DNA from: Protonemura montana
Lineage: Eukaryota > Arthropoda > Insecta > Plecoptera > Nemouridae
Length of the DNA: 64,000 bases
NCBI GenBank assembly: GCA_947568835.1
Contig: OX387603.1
Coordinates: 25,382,651-25,446,650 of the forward strand
Reading direction: 5' to 3'
In this document: piece by piece, positions 11,501 to 22,203 of the stretch
How the letters are laid out: every line of letters starts with the position of its first letter
How positions within the stretch are numbered: the stretch's first letter is position 1
Position numbers and translations under genes: made by a program
The notes under the pieces: model-generated
Told to the model about the DNA's origin: nothing
The model's database searches: none
The model's input: the letters and a program-made list of their open reading frames with translations, nothing else

Positions 11501-12293
11501 AAATGAATCTGACCACGATTCTCTTTCCAAAGTGAAATTTTCACGTTCTTGAATAAAACCAAAAATTTGCATATTATTACCTTGTTCGGGGTAGCAAAAA
11601 AGGCAAAGTTTAGTTACTTTGTCCAGAAACTTTTTTTAACTAGTCTTGGAAAGGTACCTTATTTTCAACTAAATCTAGATTTTAATAATTTTCAGCTCAG
11701 GCGTGGAACGTTGATAAGTTGCAAAGTTGATTGTTTTTCTTGGCTTTTTAAAGGTTTTTTATTTTTGTTCGCCATGTATCTTTATAGCGGCTCTTAAAAC
11801 TCTGTGTTCATCTCACTTTCTTTTGCTGCAAGTGTTTTGATAGTTTCAGGACTATTGAGCCAACTAAAAATGAAACATCTCGCGATTCAACGCAGAATGC
11901 AATTCCACACGAGGCTAGGTGCCAATGATTAAAACAATAAAGAGCTCATTAAATAGCAATAAAGTTTTTTTTTTTGGCATTAAAGAAACGTTAAAATTAT
12001 TAACGTGGAACATTTGTTTCATAAATCCTTTTTTTTTTTTTAAATGACAAAATTAATGTTTTGGCTTTTTTTGCAGTTTCACTTTAGGTCAATCGATGTT
12101 AATCTAAAAACTTAAGAAGCGAGCAAAGTGCGTTTTTATAAAACGTGTGAATTTAGAACTTAACACGTTAAGAAGAAGATGTGACGTAAGGATAGTGTAA
12201 ATATTGTGCCCAGATTGAGGAATTATTACCAACACTAAATATTCGATTTAAGGTTTTTCAAAATCAACTTGGCAATTTGAATTCAACGATGTA

Positions 12294-12729
12294 ATTCAAC
12301 CTGTTAACTTGTCCTAAGATGAAAACAACTCTTGGTCAGCAACACACTATTTTCCTGGCGCCTAAGCTCTTTAATAGCCTTCCACTCCTAGTTAGAAATA
12401 ATAAAGACTTAAATAAGTACAAAGTCAAAATTACTGAATTTATAATCAAAAAAGATCAACCCTTTCCATCCTTTCTATTCTAATAAACTATAAATTAATG
12501 TTGTTAAATAATAATATTAGTATATAGTATAGTAACCTGTATAATAATATACTATAGTTTAGCTCGTAGCACAAATATATATAAATATATTTTATTTTGA
12601 CAAGCCCACACACAAGTATATCCTATGTGGGATTTTTCACTTCTTCAATTTTGTTTACATTCTATATGTTTAAAATACCGGTAAAATTGTGTTAAATTAA
12701 AAGAATAAATAAAAAAAAAAAAAAAAAAA
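12294..12729 (+). mobile_element. LINE fragment type 3, poly(A) tail, unit 4 only
   Basis: Foreign sequence follows GATGTAA and ends with AATAAA (12704-12709) and about 20 A residues. It encodes a short ORF2 C terminus (HTIFLAPKLFNSLPLLVRNN, stop at 12481-12483), similar in layout to other Jockey-like ends. Array sequence resumes with ATTGAAACAGC. No other unit carries it, so it is probably younger than the array duplications or was lost from copies made by recombination. Confidence 0.78.
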
Positions 12730-13985
12730 TATTGAAACAGCAAATTTGTCACCGGAATGCATTTTTATATAATCTTTGCAATTCAGCACATTTTCGGAGT
12801 ACTGCCAAAGTCTCATTAACTTACAATTTTTTTGTAAACTTTCACGCGAAAACGTTCTTTGTAACAGGAAGATGCCACACGTGGGTACTTAGTTTAGGTC
12901 ATCAATTGAAAAATTAAAAAATGACATAAATCCTTCAAATTAAGATATTGCTTCTTATCTCTCTCCATTAAACCCTCCACTGAAATTTAATTTCTCGGAA
13001 TAACATTGTTAAGTATTGTATTCTATTTTTATATTTGCTCTTGAATCACATATAGATACAGCTAATGGTATGAGTTTGTCAGGTAATAAATTAATATTGA
13101 AACCGAAGTCTTCGTAAGATAAGTCTTCACTAAGCTAAATAATATAAATGTTAAGTAAATTAGGAACTATGTTGTGTCTTGATTGAATTCTGTCTTGATT
13201 GAACAACAATCAAGACTGGAATATCCATCTGAAGTTATTATTTATAAAAGTTGCCTCGTGATTCGTCTCAATGAAGATAGTTGCCCAACTAGCGGACTTG
13301 AACACCTCAAGCCTCGTCTATTACAGTCTGATTCAAGCAAATCTGACTATGGTGTGATTCTGTGGGTCAGGACAACCCCGTGGAAGATACTTTTTGTTCT
13401 ACAAAAGTGAGATTTAGCCACATTGGGATTGGCATTAAGTAATTGAAAGATTAAAACTTAACCAAGATTGGGACCGTGTCACGTCAAGGTCCAGAGCATG
13501 GTCCGGTTCGCTTCGGGACTGGTAATCCTCGACGGTGAAAATGGTTCACCTTTTAAGTTTACTGCCTCAATAACAAGTTTTTAAGTCAAATTTTCTTCGA
13601 AACCAAACAACGTAGACTCGGCCATAGTTTTTCAAATAAGCCAAAGACTTCTTAATCTAGGCTAACGTCACCATCATCACGTAAAAATTTGATAGATTAA
13701 GCGGCGAGGTCAAGAATGATGCCATTATTTAAAAACATTTAATTTAGTAAGACCACGATTCACTTTTATTATCCAAATACTAAGCTGAGCCAACGTTTGC
13801 AAGTTAGGCCAAGGTGTCCACATTAAGTAAGAGTCTGGATGCTATGCCATTATTCTGCCGCTAAGCCAGGGCAAGCACATGATGCCAGGATTTGGACGCT
13901 AAGCTGGGGTTTATACACTTAACTGTAGTTTCTAAGCTTGGGAAGAGGGTTTGCTCGTAACAAACACTACCCCGCAGCGTCGACC

Positions 13986-13991
13986 TATAAA
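13986..13991 (+). promoter_or_regulatory. TATA box, gene copy 4
   Basis: TATAAA, 89 bases before the ATG at 14075. Confidence 0.75.
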
Positions 13992-14074
13992 GCACCGTGA
14001 GGTAGATGGCAATACCAACAGTCGTCAAACAGGTACGAAGACATCAAGATTCAGAAGACAGAAGGCATTGTAAG

Positions 14075-14826
14075 ATGAAGTCATCAGTTGCGATGTTCGC
14101 CTTTTTGGCGTTGATGCTGACAGCGCTGGTGCAGGTGATTACTTCTGAAGCTAGATCAAATGTTAGCCACTTTAGGAAGTTGCTTGAAAATTTCACGCAC
14201 TTAACAACCGTCACACATTTGATTCATCTCGAGCAGGCCTTGCCTTCTTATTGCTTGTAGTTCAACTACGATGAATAACTTTGAAAACCATTTCAATGCA
14301 TTACATTCTGAAAGTGCTAATGCTGCGCTCTTATTTTCTTAACGTACGGTTTAAAGTCATTTCAGTATATCGTGCTAGGCAAACAAGTAGAATCCTGCTT
14401 CTTCATGTGCTTGTCCAGTGCATGTGCATGCGTGCCTCGCTCGCATCGACGCCCTTCAAGTACGCTTGGATGCTTTGATTTGTAGGCACAGTTTCTAGCT
14501 TTTAGCATTTCCATCCTCAAAGACTAAATGAGCTTGAATTCCAATGGTGGAATGTTTTTGCTTTGTTCGAACAGCTGCATCGGCTGAAAGGGCGTCCATT
14601 TCTCCAGCGCAGTGTCACCGCTACGGTTCGGATCTGACCTAACTCGACGTTTTTGTTTTTGCAGATTCAGGCGCAGCCCACGGCTGGGACCTGCATGGAG
14701 AATGCCGCTCGCAGCATTGGGACAGTTATTTTTGGCCCGACGGCGGACAATACAGAGTACCTCCATGTAACTAGCCCGATATATACCCCCTTGTCGGAGC
14801 CTCGGGATATTATAATGGGAGGATAA
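14075..14826 (+). CDS. Small secreted peptide precursor, copy 4 (type B)
   Basis: Exon 1 14075-14134, exon 2 14665-14826, 73 residues. The leader exon is identical to copy 3 at DNA level. The mature peptide starts TAGTCMENAARSIG. The second and third cysteines of type A are Gly (FGP) and Tyr (EYLH), and the C terminus is LSEPRDIIMGG. About 18 of 53 exon-2 residues differ from copy 3. A small deletion in the intron changes the read-through frame and leaves the spliced product untouched. Poly(A) signal at 14892-14897. Confidence 0.77.
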
Positions 14827-15911
14827 AAGTCGTGCCAGCCCAGTGGTCGTCTTATGCAAGATTAAGTGCTGTCATTTGTAATTATGTTATTAATAAAACC
14901 TGCTCATGAGGCCATTGAAAATCTGTTTTGTTTGCATTTCTTACGCCTGCCATTTATTGACTCTGTCATTTGTTGGCAATGTTATATTGAAATAAGGTTT
15001 ATTTTATGTTAGTAGTTTGCGCCAACTTGAGATCCATTGAGAAAGACACTAACTCCGTTAACGGGCTCGCGAGAAAAGACTCTGATCTTGCCGCCCACAG
15101 AAAATCAATAGCCAGGGCGAGACCTAAGCGCGATTGCAAGGATCCGGCTTGTGACTCAACAACTCACGAGGCGCCCAAAACCCTTATTTCTGATGTGGTT
15201 CATGTGGGCAGTAGGGATTTATTTTGAACAGAGAGTACGGTGGGAATGAATCGATAATCAACATTAAAAACTATCAACAACGTGACAATCCCTACATCGT
15301 GAAAATCCAGAGTGATGAATGGTTCTACGATCGTCAACGATAGGATCATCAACCTTACGGTTCTTTACAAGTTATATCAAAGTTTCTGCACTTACATTGG
15401 GGGAAAGAATTCTAGTGTTTGTGGACTTATTTTTTAGACTTTTCCCGGACGCATTGTTGATGTCAGAATTTTATAAATCGAGTAAGTCGCAGAATAAAGA
15501 CAAAATATCAATATGAATCTGACCACGATTCTCTTTTCAAAGTGTATTTCCCACTTTCTAAAATAAAACCTTATATTTGCACATTATAACCTAGTTCTGG
15601 GTAGCGATAAAGGCAAAGTTTATTTACATTGTCTATAAACTTCTTTTTTTGGACCTGGTAAGGTGTCGTTTCTTCATCTCATACTGGATTTTAATCATTT
15701 TCAGCTCAAGCGTGGGACCTTGATTAGGTTGAAAAGTAAGGTTGTTTTTCTTGGCTTTTTCACTTTTTATTTTTAATTTTTTTCGCCATATGTATTTATA
15801 TTGGCTCTTATAACTCTGTGTTCATTGAACTTTCTTTTGCAGCAAGTGTTTTTAAAGTTTCTGGATTATTTAGCCAGTTAAAAATTCAACTTCTCGCGAT
15901 TCTACGCAGAA

Positions 15912-16355
15912 GAATCATCCATGACTATGATGTAAGAAACAAAAAAGATATACGAATTGAATTGTATAAAAGTGATAAATGGTCTCGAGGACCGCTAATC
16001 ATGGGCTCAAGATTTTATAATAAAATTCCTAGAGCCATTAAAAAAAAAGTGGTGAAGCTTTTAAGGCTACTTTTAAACAATTTTTAACGGACAATTGTTT
16101 TTACTCTCTTGACCAATATTTTAACCACAATAGCAAGTAGAAAACTATTGTATTTTATAAATATGTATACTTGACAATGAGGGATATGAAGTGTATCCCC
16201 CTATATTTTTATTTTTAATTTATATTTTATTGAACTAACTGCATAAGTTACCATGCACATATTTTAGTTTTATTATTTTACAATGTGACTTTCCTTATAT
16301 TATGTTAAATTATGATCAATCATGGAATAAAAAATAAATACAATACAATACAACG
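15912..16355 (+). mobile_element. LINE fragment type 2, (AATAC)n tail, unit 4
   Basis: Inserted after TCTACGCAGAA, which in other units runs straight into TGCAATT or TTCATTT. It encodes an ORF2 C terminus with the common pattern H-Y-x-R-N then GPLIMGSRFYNKIPRAIKKK and NCFYSL. It ends in GGAATAAAAAATAAATACAA with AATAC repeats. It is present only in spacers downstream of type B genes and of copy 13. Confidence 0.78.
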
Positions 16356-16691
16356 AAATTCCATACACTGTTAGGTGCCAATGACTGAACTAATAAAGCG
16401 CTCTTAAATTTCATTTAACTTCTTTAATTTTGATATATAAACAAAGTTTACAAAATCAGCGTTGCAAATTTGTTCAATGACAACCGATTTTCCCGATTAA
16501 ATGCCAAAATCAATGCTTTTGTTGTTCTTTGTTCTTTGTTGTTCTCTGCACGCATGCACAAAAAGAAGCTGGACTATACTTGCTGGCCTAGCACGATATA
16601 CTGAAAAAACTTTTAGCCGTATGTCGGTAAAATAAGAGCGCAGCAAAAGCACTTTCAGGATGTAATGCATTTAAATGGGTTTCAAAGTTAT

Positions 16692-16892
16692 TTATCGTAG
16701 TTGAAATACTGGCAATAAGATGGCGAGACCTGCTCGAGATGAACCAACTTGCGTCACGGTTGTTAAGTGCGTGAAATTTTCAATCAACTCCCTAAAGTGG
16801 CTAACATTTGATCTAGCTTCAGAGGTAATCACCTGCACCAGCGCTGTCAGCATCAACGCCAAAAAGGCGAACATCGCAACTGATGACTTCAT
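16692..16892 (-). pseudogene. Inverted exon-1 fragment with read-through ORF, block 1
   Basis: The minus strand encodes the 20-codon leader (to LVQ at 16833) and the donor. It then has an uninterrupted frame of 66 codons in all (VITSEARSNVSHF to LPVFQLR). There is no exon 2 on this strand, and homology ends inside the intron. The normal TATA box is absent, although a TATA-like CTATATAT/TTATAA stretch lies about 70-85 bases upstream (16962-16977). It most likely is a gene fragment; it could make an unspliced secreted peptide or antisense RNA. Confidence 0.65.
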
Positions 16893-16904
16893 CTTACAAC
16901 AGTC

Positions 16905-17505
16905 AAAATGTTAAGTCCAACTCCCTAAACTCCAGCGGTGGCTGTTACGCAGTTGATACTTCTATATATGTTATAAAGCAGCTCCTATAATGCCCAGGTT
17001 CGATCCCGGGTTTAAGGACCAAGGTTATGGCCTAGGGCCATATTAGAGTCATTACCTGACCATCGGTTATGCCTTCAGGGTAAAGGGTACTTTTGGTTGT
17101 GGTCCCTTTAGAGGCTTTGGAAAGAGCATCGGACAAAACTCTCTCAACATCAACAGCAGCCATCAGGCAGCGGGTACTGTTTTATGTTATAAAGCAGCTC
17201 CCTTAAAGTCAAGGTTCGGTCCCGGGTCTTAGGACGTAGGTTATGGCCTAGGGCCATATTTGAGTTATAGCCTGGCCATCGGGTATGCGCCCCAGGGCAT
17301 AGGGCAATGGCGAAGAGGCAAAAGGAACTATCAAGTCTTAAGGGCATAAAACTGTATGATCTAAGCATTTTCTTAGCACTTTTGGATGTGTTCCCATTAG
17401 AGGCCTAGCATAGGGCATCGAACAAAACTTGAGGACGTTTAAACCAAAATGCCCACTCTCTAAAAATTAAAGAGGCCGCCCGGCAGCGGGAACTGCTATT
17501 TATTA
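16905..17505. repeat. Internally duplicated foreign segment inside block 1
   Basis: The segment contains two diverged copies of a module: ATGTTATAAAGCAGCTCC at 16968 and again at 17184 (216 bases apart), each followed by AGGTTCG-TCCCGGGT and then GGTTATGGCCTAGGGCCATA. GGTTCGATCCCGG resembles a tRNA B box or T arm, which hints at a tRNA-derived SINE. No convincing A box or full cloverleaf is seen. CAGCGGG(T/A)ACTG recurs at 17169 and near 17479. There is no credible coding frame. Confidence 0.5.
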
Positions 17506-18750
17506 TTATATAAGGCGACGAGCTTATACCATTGGCTGTATATATTTGTGATTCAAGAGCAAATCAAAAATAAAATACAATATTAAACAATGTTATTCCG
17601 AGAAATTTAATTTCAGTGGCGACTTAAATGAAGAGAGATAAGAAGCAAACTTTTAATTTGAAGGCTTTCTGTCATATTTTAATTTTTTCATTGATGACAA
17701 TAAAGTGCCCGCTTGTTGCTACTTCCTGTAACAAAGAATATTTCTCCGTGAAATTTTACAATAATTTTTTTTTTGGTCGCATTAGAATTTGGCTGTTTCC
17801 GAATGTGTGCTGAATAATAAAGATTATATAAAAATGCAGGCCAGTGACGGATTGGCTCTTTTAATTTAACTTACATCGTTGAATTCATAATGCCAAGTTG
17901 AATTAGAAAAATCTCATATCGAATATTTAATGTTGGTAATAATTGCACAAGCTGGGCAGAATTTTTGCCATGTCCTTACATCACATCTTCTTCTGAACGT
18001 TTATATTTTATATTAATAAATAACGTATATTAATAACGTTTCTATTTTTTTGGCATTAAAGAAACGTTAAAATTATTAACGTGAAACATTTGTTTGATAA
18101 ATTTTTTTTTTTTTTTTTTATATAAATGGCAAAATTAATGTTTCCGCTGTTCTTTGCAGTTTCACTTGAGGCTTATCGATGTAAATCTAAAAACTTAGCA
18201 AGCGAGCAAAGTGCGTTTTTATAAAACGTGTAAATTTTGAACTTAACACGTTAAGAAGAAGATGTGACGTAAGGATATGATAAATATTGTGCCCAGATTG
18301 TGGAATTATACCAACACTAAATATTCGATTTGAGGTTTTTCAAAATCAACCTGGCAAATTTAATTCAACGATGTAAGTTAAAATGAACCAGCTTATTTGT
18401 CACCGGAATGCATTTTTATATAATCTTTGCAATTCAGCACATTTCCGGAATACTGCCAAAATCTCATGTGACTTACAATTTTTTTGTTAACTTTCACGAG
18501 AAAATGTTCTTTGTAACAGGAAGATGCCACAAGTGGGTACTTAGTTTAGGTATTCAATTGAAAAATAAATATATGACATAAATCCTTCAAAATTATGATA
18601 TTGCTTCTTATCTCTCTCCATTAAACCCTCCACTGAAATTAAATTTATCTGAATAATATTGTTAAGTATTGTATTCTATTTTTATATTTGCTCTTTAATC
18701 AAATATAGATACAGCTAATGGTATGAGTTTGTCAAGTAATAAATTAATAT
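17505..18750. repeat. Large imperfect palindrome at the right edge of block 1
   Basis: The left arm (about 17505-18000, minus orientation) and right arm (about 18240-18750, plus orientation) are copies of the same spacer around TTCAACGATG, separated by about 240 bases of unrelated spacer with a T run near 18102-18119. The arms are visibly diverged. The left arm most resembles the spacer at the window start (CCAATCC, GTAGCGACAAG type), while the right arm is of unit 5 type. Confidence 0.7.
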
Positions 18751-19638
18751 TGAAACCGAAGTCTTCGTAAGATAAGTCTTCACTAAGCTAAATAATATAA
18801 ATGTTAAGTAAATTAGGAACAAGATTGTGTCGTGATTGAATTCTGTCTTGATTGAACAACATTCAAGACTGGAATATCCATCTGTAGTTATTATCAATAA
18901 AAGTTGCCTCGTGGTTCGTCTCAATCAAGATTGTGGCCCAACTAGCGAACTTTAACATCGTAAGCCTCGTCTATTACAGTCTGATTCAAGCAAATCTGGT
19001 ATGGTGTGATTCTGTGGGTCAGGACAACCCCGTGGAAGATACTTTTTGTTCTACAAAAGTGAGATTAAGCCACATTGGGATTGGCATTAAGTAATTGAAA
19101 GATTAAAACTGAACCAAGATTAGGACCGTGTCACGTCAAGGTCCAGAGCATGGTCCGGTTATGGTTCGGGACTGGTAATCCTCGACGGTGAAAATGGTTA
19201 ACCTTATAGGTAAACTGCCTCAATAACAAGTTTTTAAGTCAAATTTTCATCGAAACCAAACAACGTAGACTCGGCCATAGTTTTGCAAATAAGCCAAAGC
19301 CTTCTTAATCTAGGCTAACGTCACCACGATCACGTAAAAATTTGATAGATTAAGCGGCGAGGTCAAAAATGATCCCATTATTTAAGAACATTTAACCTAG
19401 TAAGACCATGATTCACTTTTATTATCCAAATACTTAGCGGAGCCAGCATTTGCTAGTTAGGCCAAGGTGTCCACATTAAGTAAGAGTCTGGATGCTATGC
19501 CATTATTCTGCCGCTAAGCCAGGGCAAGCACATGATGCCAGGATTTGGACGCTAAGCTGGGGTTTATACACTTAACTGTAGTTTCTAAGCTTGGGAAGAG
19601 GGTTTGCTCGTAACAAACACTACCCCGCAGCGTCGACC

Positions 19639-19644
19639 TATAAA
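19639..19644 (+). promoter_or_regulatory. TATA box, gene copy 5
   Basis: TATAAA, 89 bases before the ATG at 19728. Confidence 0.75.
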
Positions 19645-19727
19645 GCACCGTGAGGTAGATGGCAATACCAACAGTCGTCAAACAGGTACGAAGACATCAA
19701 GATTCAGAAGACAGAAGGCATTGTAAG

Positions 19728-20479
19728 ATGAAGTCATCAGTTGCGATGTTCGCCTTTTTGGCGTTGATGCTGACAGCGCTGGTGCAGGTGATTACTTCTG
19801 AAGCTAGATCAAATGTTAGCCACTTTAGGAAGTTGCTTGAAAATTTCACGCACTTAACAACCGTCACACATTTGATTCATCTCGAGCAGGCCTTGCCTTC
19901 TTATTGCTTGTAGTTCAACTACGATGAATAACTTTGAAAACCATTTCAATGCATTACATTCTGAAAGTGCTAATGCTGCGCTCTTATTTTCTTAACGTAC
20001 GGTTTAAAGTCATTTCAGTATATCGTGCTAGGCAAACAAGTAGAATCCTGCTTCTTCATGTGCTTGTCCAGTGCATGTGCATGCGTGCCTCGCTCGCATC
20101 GACGCCCTTCAAGTACGCTTGGATGCTTTGATTTGTAGGCACAGTTTCTAGCTTTTAGCATTTCCATCCTCAAAGACTAAATGAGCTTGAATTCCAATGG
20201 TGGAATGTTTTTGCTTTGTTCGAACAGCTGCATCGGCTGAAAGGGCGTCCATTTCTCCAGCGCAGTGTCACCGCTACGGTTCGGATCTGACCTAACTCGA
20301 CGTTTTTGTTTTTGCAGATTCAGGCGCAGCCCACGGCTGGGACCTGCATGGAGAATGCCGCTCGCAGCATTGGGACAGTTATTTTTGGCCCGACGGCGGA
20401 CAATACAGAGTACCTCCATGTAACTAGCCCGATATATACCCCCTTGTCGGAGCCTCGGGATATTATAATGGGAGGATAA
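19728..20479 (+). CDS. Small secreted peptide precursor, copy 5 (type B)
   Basis: Exon 1 19728-19787, exon 2 20318-20479, 73 residues. The protein is identical to copy 4, with one retained cysteine. Poly(A) signal at 20545-20550. The gene and its whole flank repeat unit 4, so the duplication is recent or the copies are being homogenised. Confidence 0.77.
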
Positions 20480-21564
20480 AAGTCGTGCCAGCCCAGTGGT
20501 CGTCTTATGCAAGATTAAGTGCTGTCATTTGTAATTATGTTATTAATAAAACCTGCTCATGAGGCCATTGAAAATCTGTTTTGTTTGCATTTCTTACGCC
20601 TGCCATTTATTGACTCTGTCATTTGTTGGCAATGTTATATTGAAATAAGGTTTATTTTATGTTAGTAGTTTGCGCCAACTTGAGATCCATTGAGAAAGAC
20701 ACTAACTCCGTTAACGGGCTCGCGAGAAAAGACTCTGATCTTGCCGCCCACAGAAAATCAATAGCCAGGGCGAGACCTAAGCGCGATTGCAAGGATCCGG
20801 CTTGTGACTCAACAACTCACGAGGCGCCCAAAACCCTTATTTCTGATGTGGTTCATGTGGGCAGTAGGGATTTATTTTGAACAGAGAGTACGGTGGGAAT
20901 GAATCGATAATCAACATTAAAAACTATCAACAACGTGACAATCCCTACATCGTGAAAATCCAGAGTGATGAATGGTTCTACGATCGTCAACGATAGGATC
21001 ATCAACCTTACGGTTCTTTACAAGTTATATCAAAGTTTCTGCACTTACATTGGGGGAAAGAATTCTAGTGTTTGTGGACTTATTTTTTAGACTTTTCCCG
21101 GACGCATTGTTGATGTCAGAATTTTATAAATCGAGTAAGTCGCAGAATAAAGACAAAATATCAATATGAATCTGACCACGATTCTCTTTTCAAAGTGTAT
21201 TTCCCACTTTCTAAAATAAAACCTTATATTTGCACATTATAACCTAGTTCTGGGTAGCGATAAAGGCAAAGTTTATTTACATTGTCTATAAACTTCTTTT
21301 TTTGGACCTGGTAAGGTGTCGTTTCTTCATCTCATACTGGATTTTAATCATTTTCAGCTCAAGCGTGGGACCTTGATTAGGTTGAAAAGTAAGGTTGTTT
21401 TTCTTGGCTTTTTCACTTTTTATTTTTAATTTTTTTCGCCATATGTATTTATATTGGCTCTTATAACTCTGTGTTCATTGAACTTTCTTTTGCAGCAAGT
21501 GTTTTTAAAGTTTCTGGATTATTTAGCCAGTTAAAAATTCAACTTCTCGCGATTCTACGCAGAA

Positions 21565-22008
21565 GAATCATCCATGACTATGATGTAAGAAACAAAAAAG
21601 ATATACGAATTGAATTGTATAAAAGTGATAAATGGTCTCGAGGACCGCTAATCATGGGCTCAAGATTTTATAATAAAATTCCTAGAGCCATTAAAAAAAA
21701 AGTGGTGAAGCTTTTAAGGCTACTTTTAAACAATTTTTAACGGACAATTGTTTTTACTCTCTTGACCAATATTTTAACCACAATAGCAAGTAGAAAACTA
21801 TTGTATTTTATAAATATGTATACTTGACAATGAGGGATATGAAGTGTATCCCCCTATATTTTTATTTTTAATTTATATTTTATTGAACTAACTGCATAAG
21901 TTACCATGCACATATTTTAGTTTTATTATTTTACAATGTGACTTTCCTTATATTATGTTAAATTATGATCAATCATGGAATAAAAAATAAATACAATACA
22001 ATACAACG
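21565..22008 (+). mobile_element. LINE fragment type 2, unit 5
   Basis: Same insertion and same boundaries as the fragment at 15912-16355, so it was inherited by duplication and is not an independent insertion. Confidence 0.78.
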
Positions 22009-22203
22009 AAATTCCATACACTGTTAGGTGCCAATGACTGAACTAATAAAGCGCTCTTAAATTTCATTTAACTTCTTTAATTTTGATATATAAACAAAGT
22101 TTACAAAATCAGCGTTGCAAATTTGTTCAATGACAACCGATTTTCCCGATTAAATGCCAAAATCAATGCTTTTGTTGTTCTTTGTTCTTTGTTGTTCTCT
22201 GCA

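Larger units (their letters stand above)
8423..12281. repeat. Array unit 3 (type A gene, ATT-tailed LINE fragment)
   Basis: A 3.86-kb unit from TTCAACGATG to the next TTCAACGATG. In order it has spacer, the promoter-proximal GCC-rich degenerate repeats (about 9490-9665), the gene (9786-10535), and spacer with a retrotransposon fragment (11215-11500). The remaining spacer is AT-rich with no gene seen. Confidence 0.88.
16551..18039 (-). repeat. Inverted block 1 (backwards exon 1, foreign segment, backwards spacer)
   Basis: Forward spacer ends near TTCTCTGCA (16550) and resumes near 18039 at TTCTATTTTTTTGGCAT, a point that lies earlier in the normal spacer. Flanking forward sequence is therefore partly duplicated. 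Inside the block, 16551-16900 is the reverse complement of exon 1 and about the first 290 bases of intron. 16905-17505 has no counterpart elsewhere in the unit. About 17505-18000 is the reverse complement of the spacer around TTCAACGATG. On the minus strand the order is spacer, foreign segment, exon 1, partial intron: a unit with its promoter replaced and exon 2 missing. Confidence 0.8.
12282..18363. repeat. Array unit 4 (type B gene, inverted block, two LINE fragments)
   Basis: A long unit of 6.08 kb. It contains a private LINE insertion at its start (12294-12729), the gene (14075-14826), a second LINE fragment (15912-16355), the inverted exon-1 block (16551-18039) and resumed forward spacer to 18363. 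From about 13.85 kb on it is nearly identical to unit 5, at an offset of 5653. The first half of unit 10 (from about 39841) copies this unit at an offset of 26684. Confidence 0.88.

Noticed and set aside
14524..14859. Minus-strand frames of 68-146 codons over exon 2 in every unit.
   Set aside because: They are shadows of exon 2; their lengths change with unrelated third-base and indel differences and they have no own promoter or signal.
16968..17230. tRNA gene suggested by GGTTCGATCCCGG.
   Set aside because: Only a T-arm-like element is visible. No A box, anticodon arm or acceptor stem pairs around it, and the second copy has a changed loop.
17628..17813. Plus-strand 61-codon frame in the inverted spacer (repeated in all four blocks).
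   Set aside because: It is the reverse complement of ordinary spacer, AT-rich, with no homolog in forward units.
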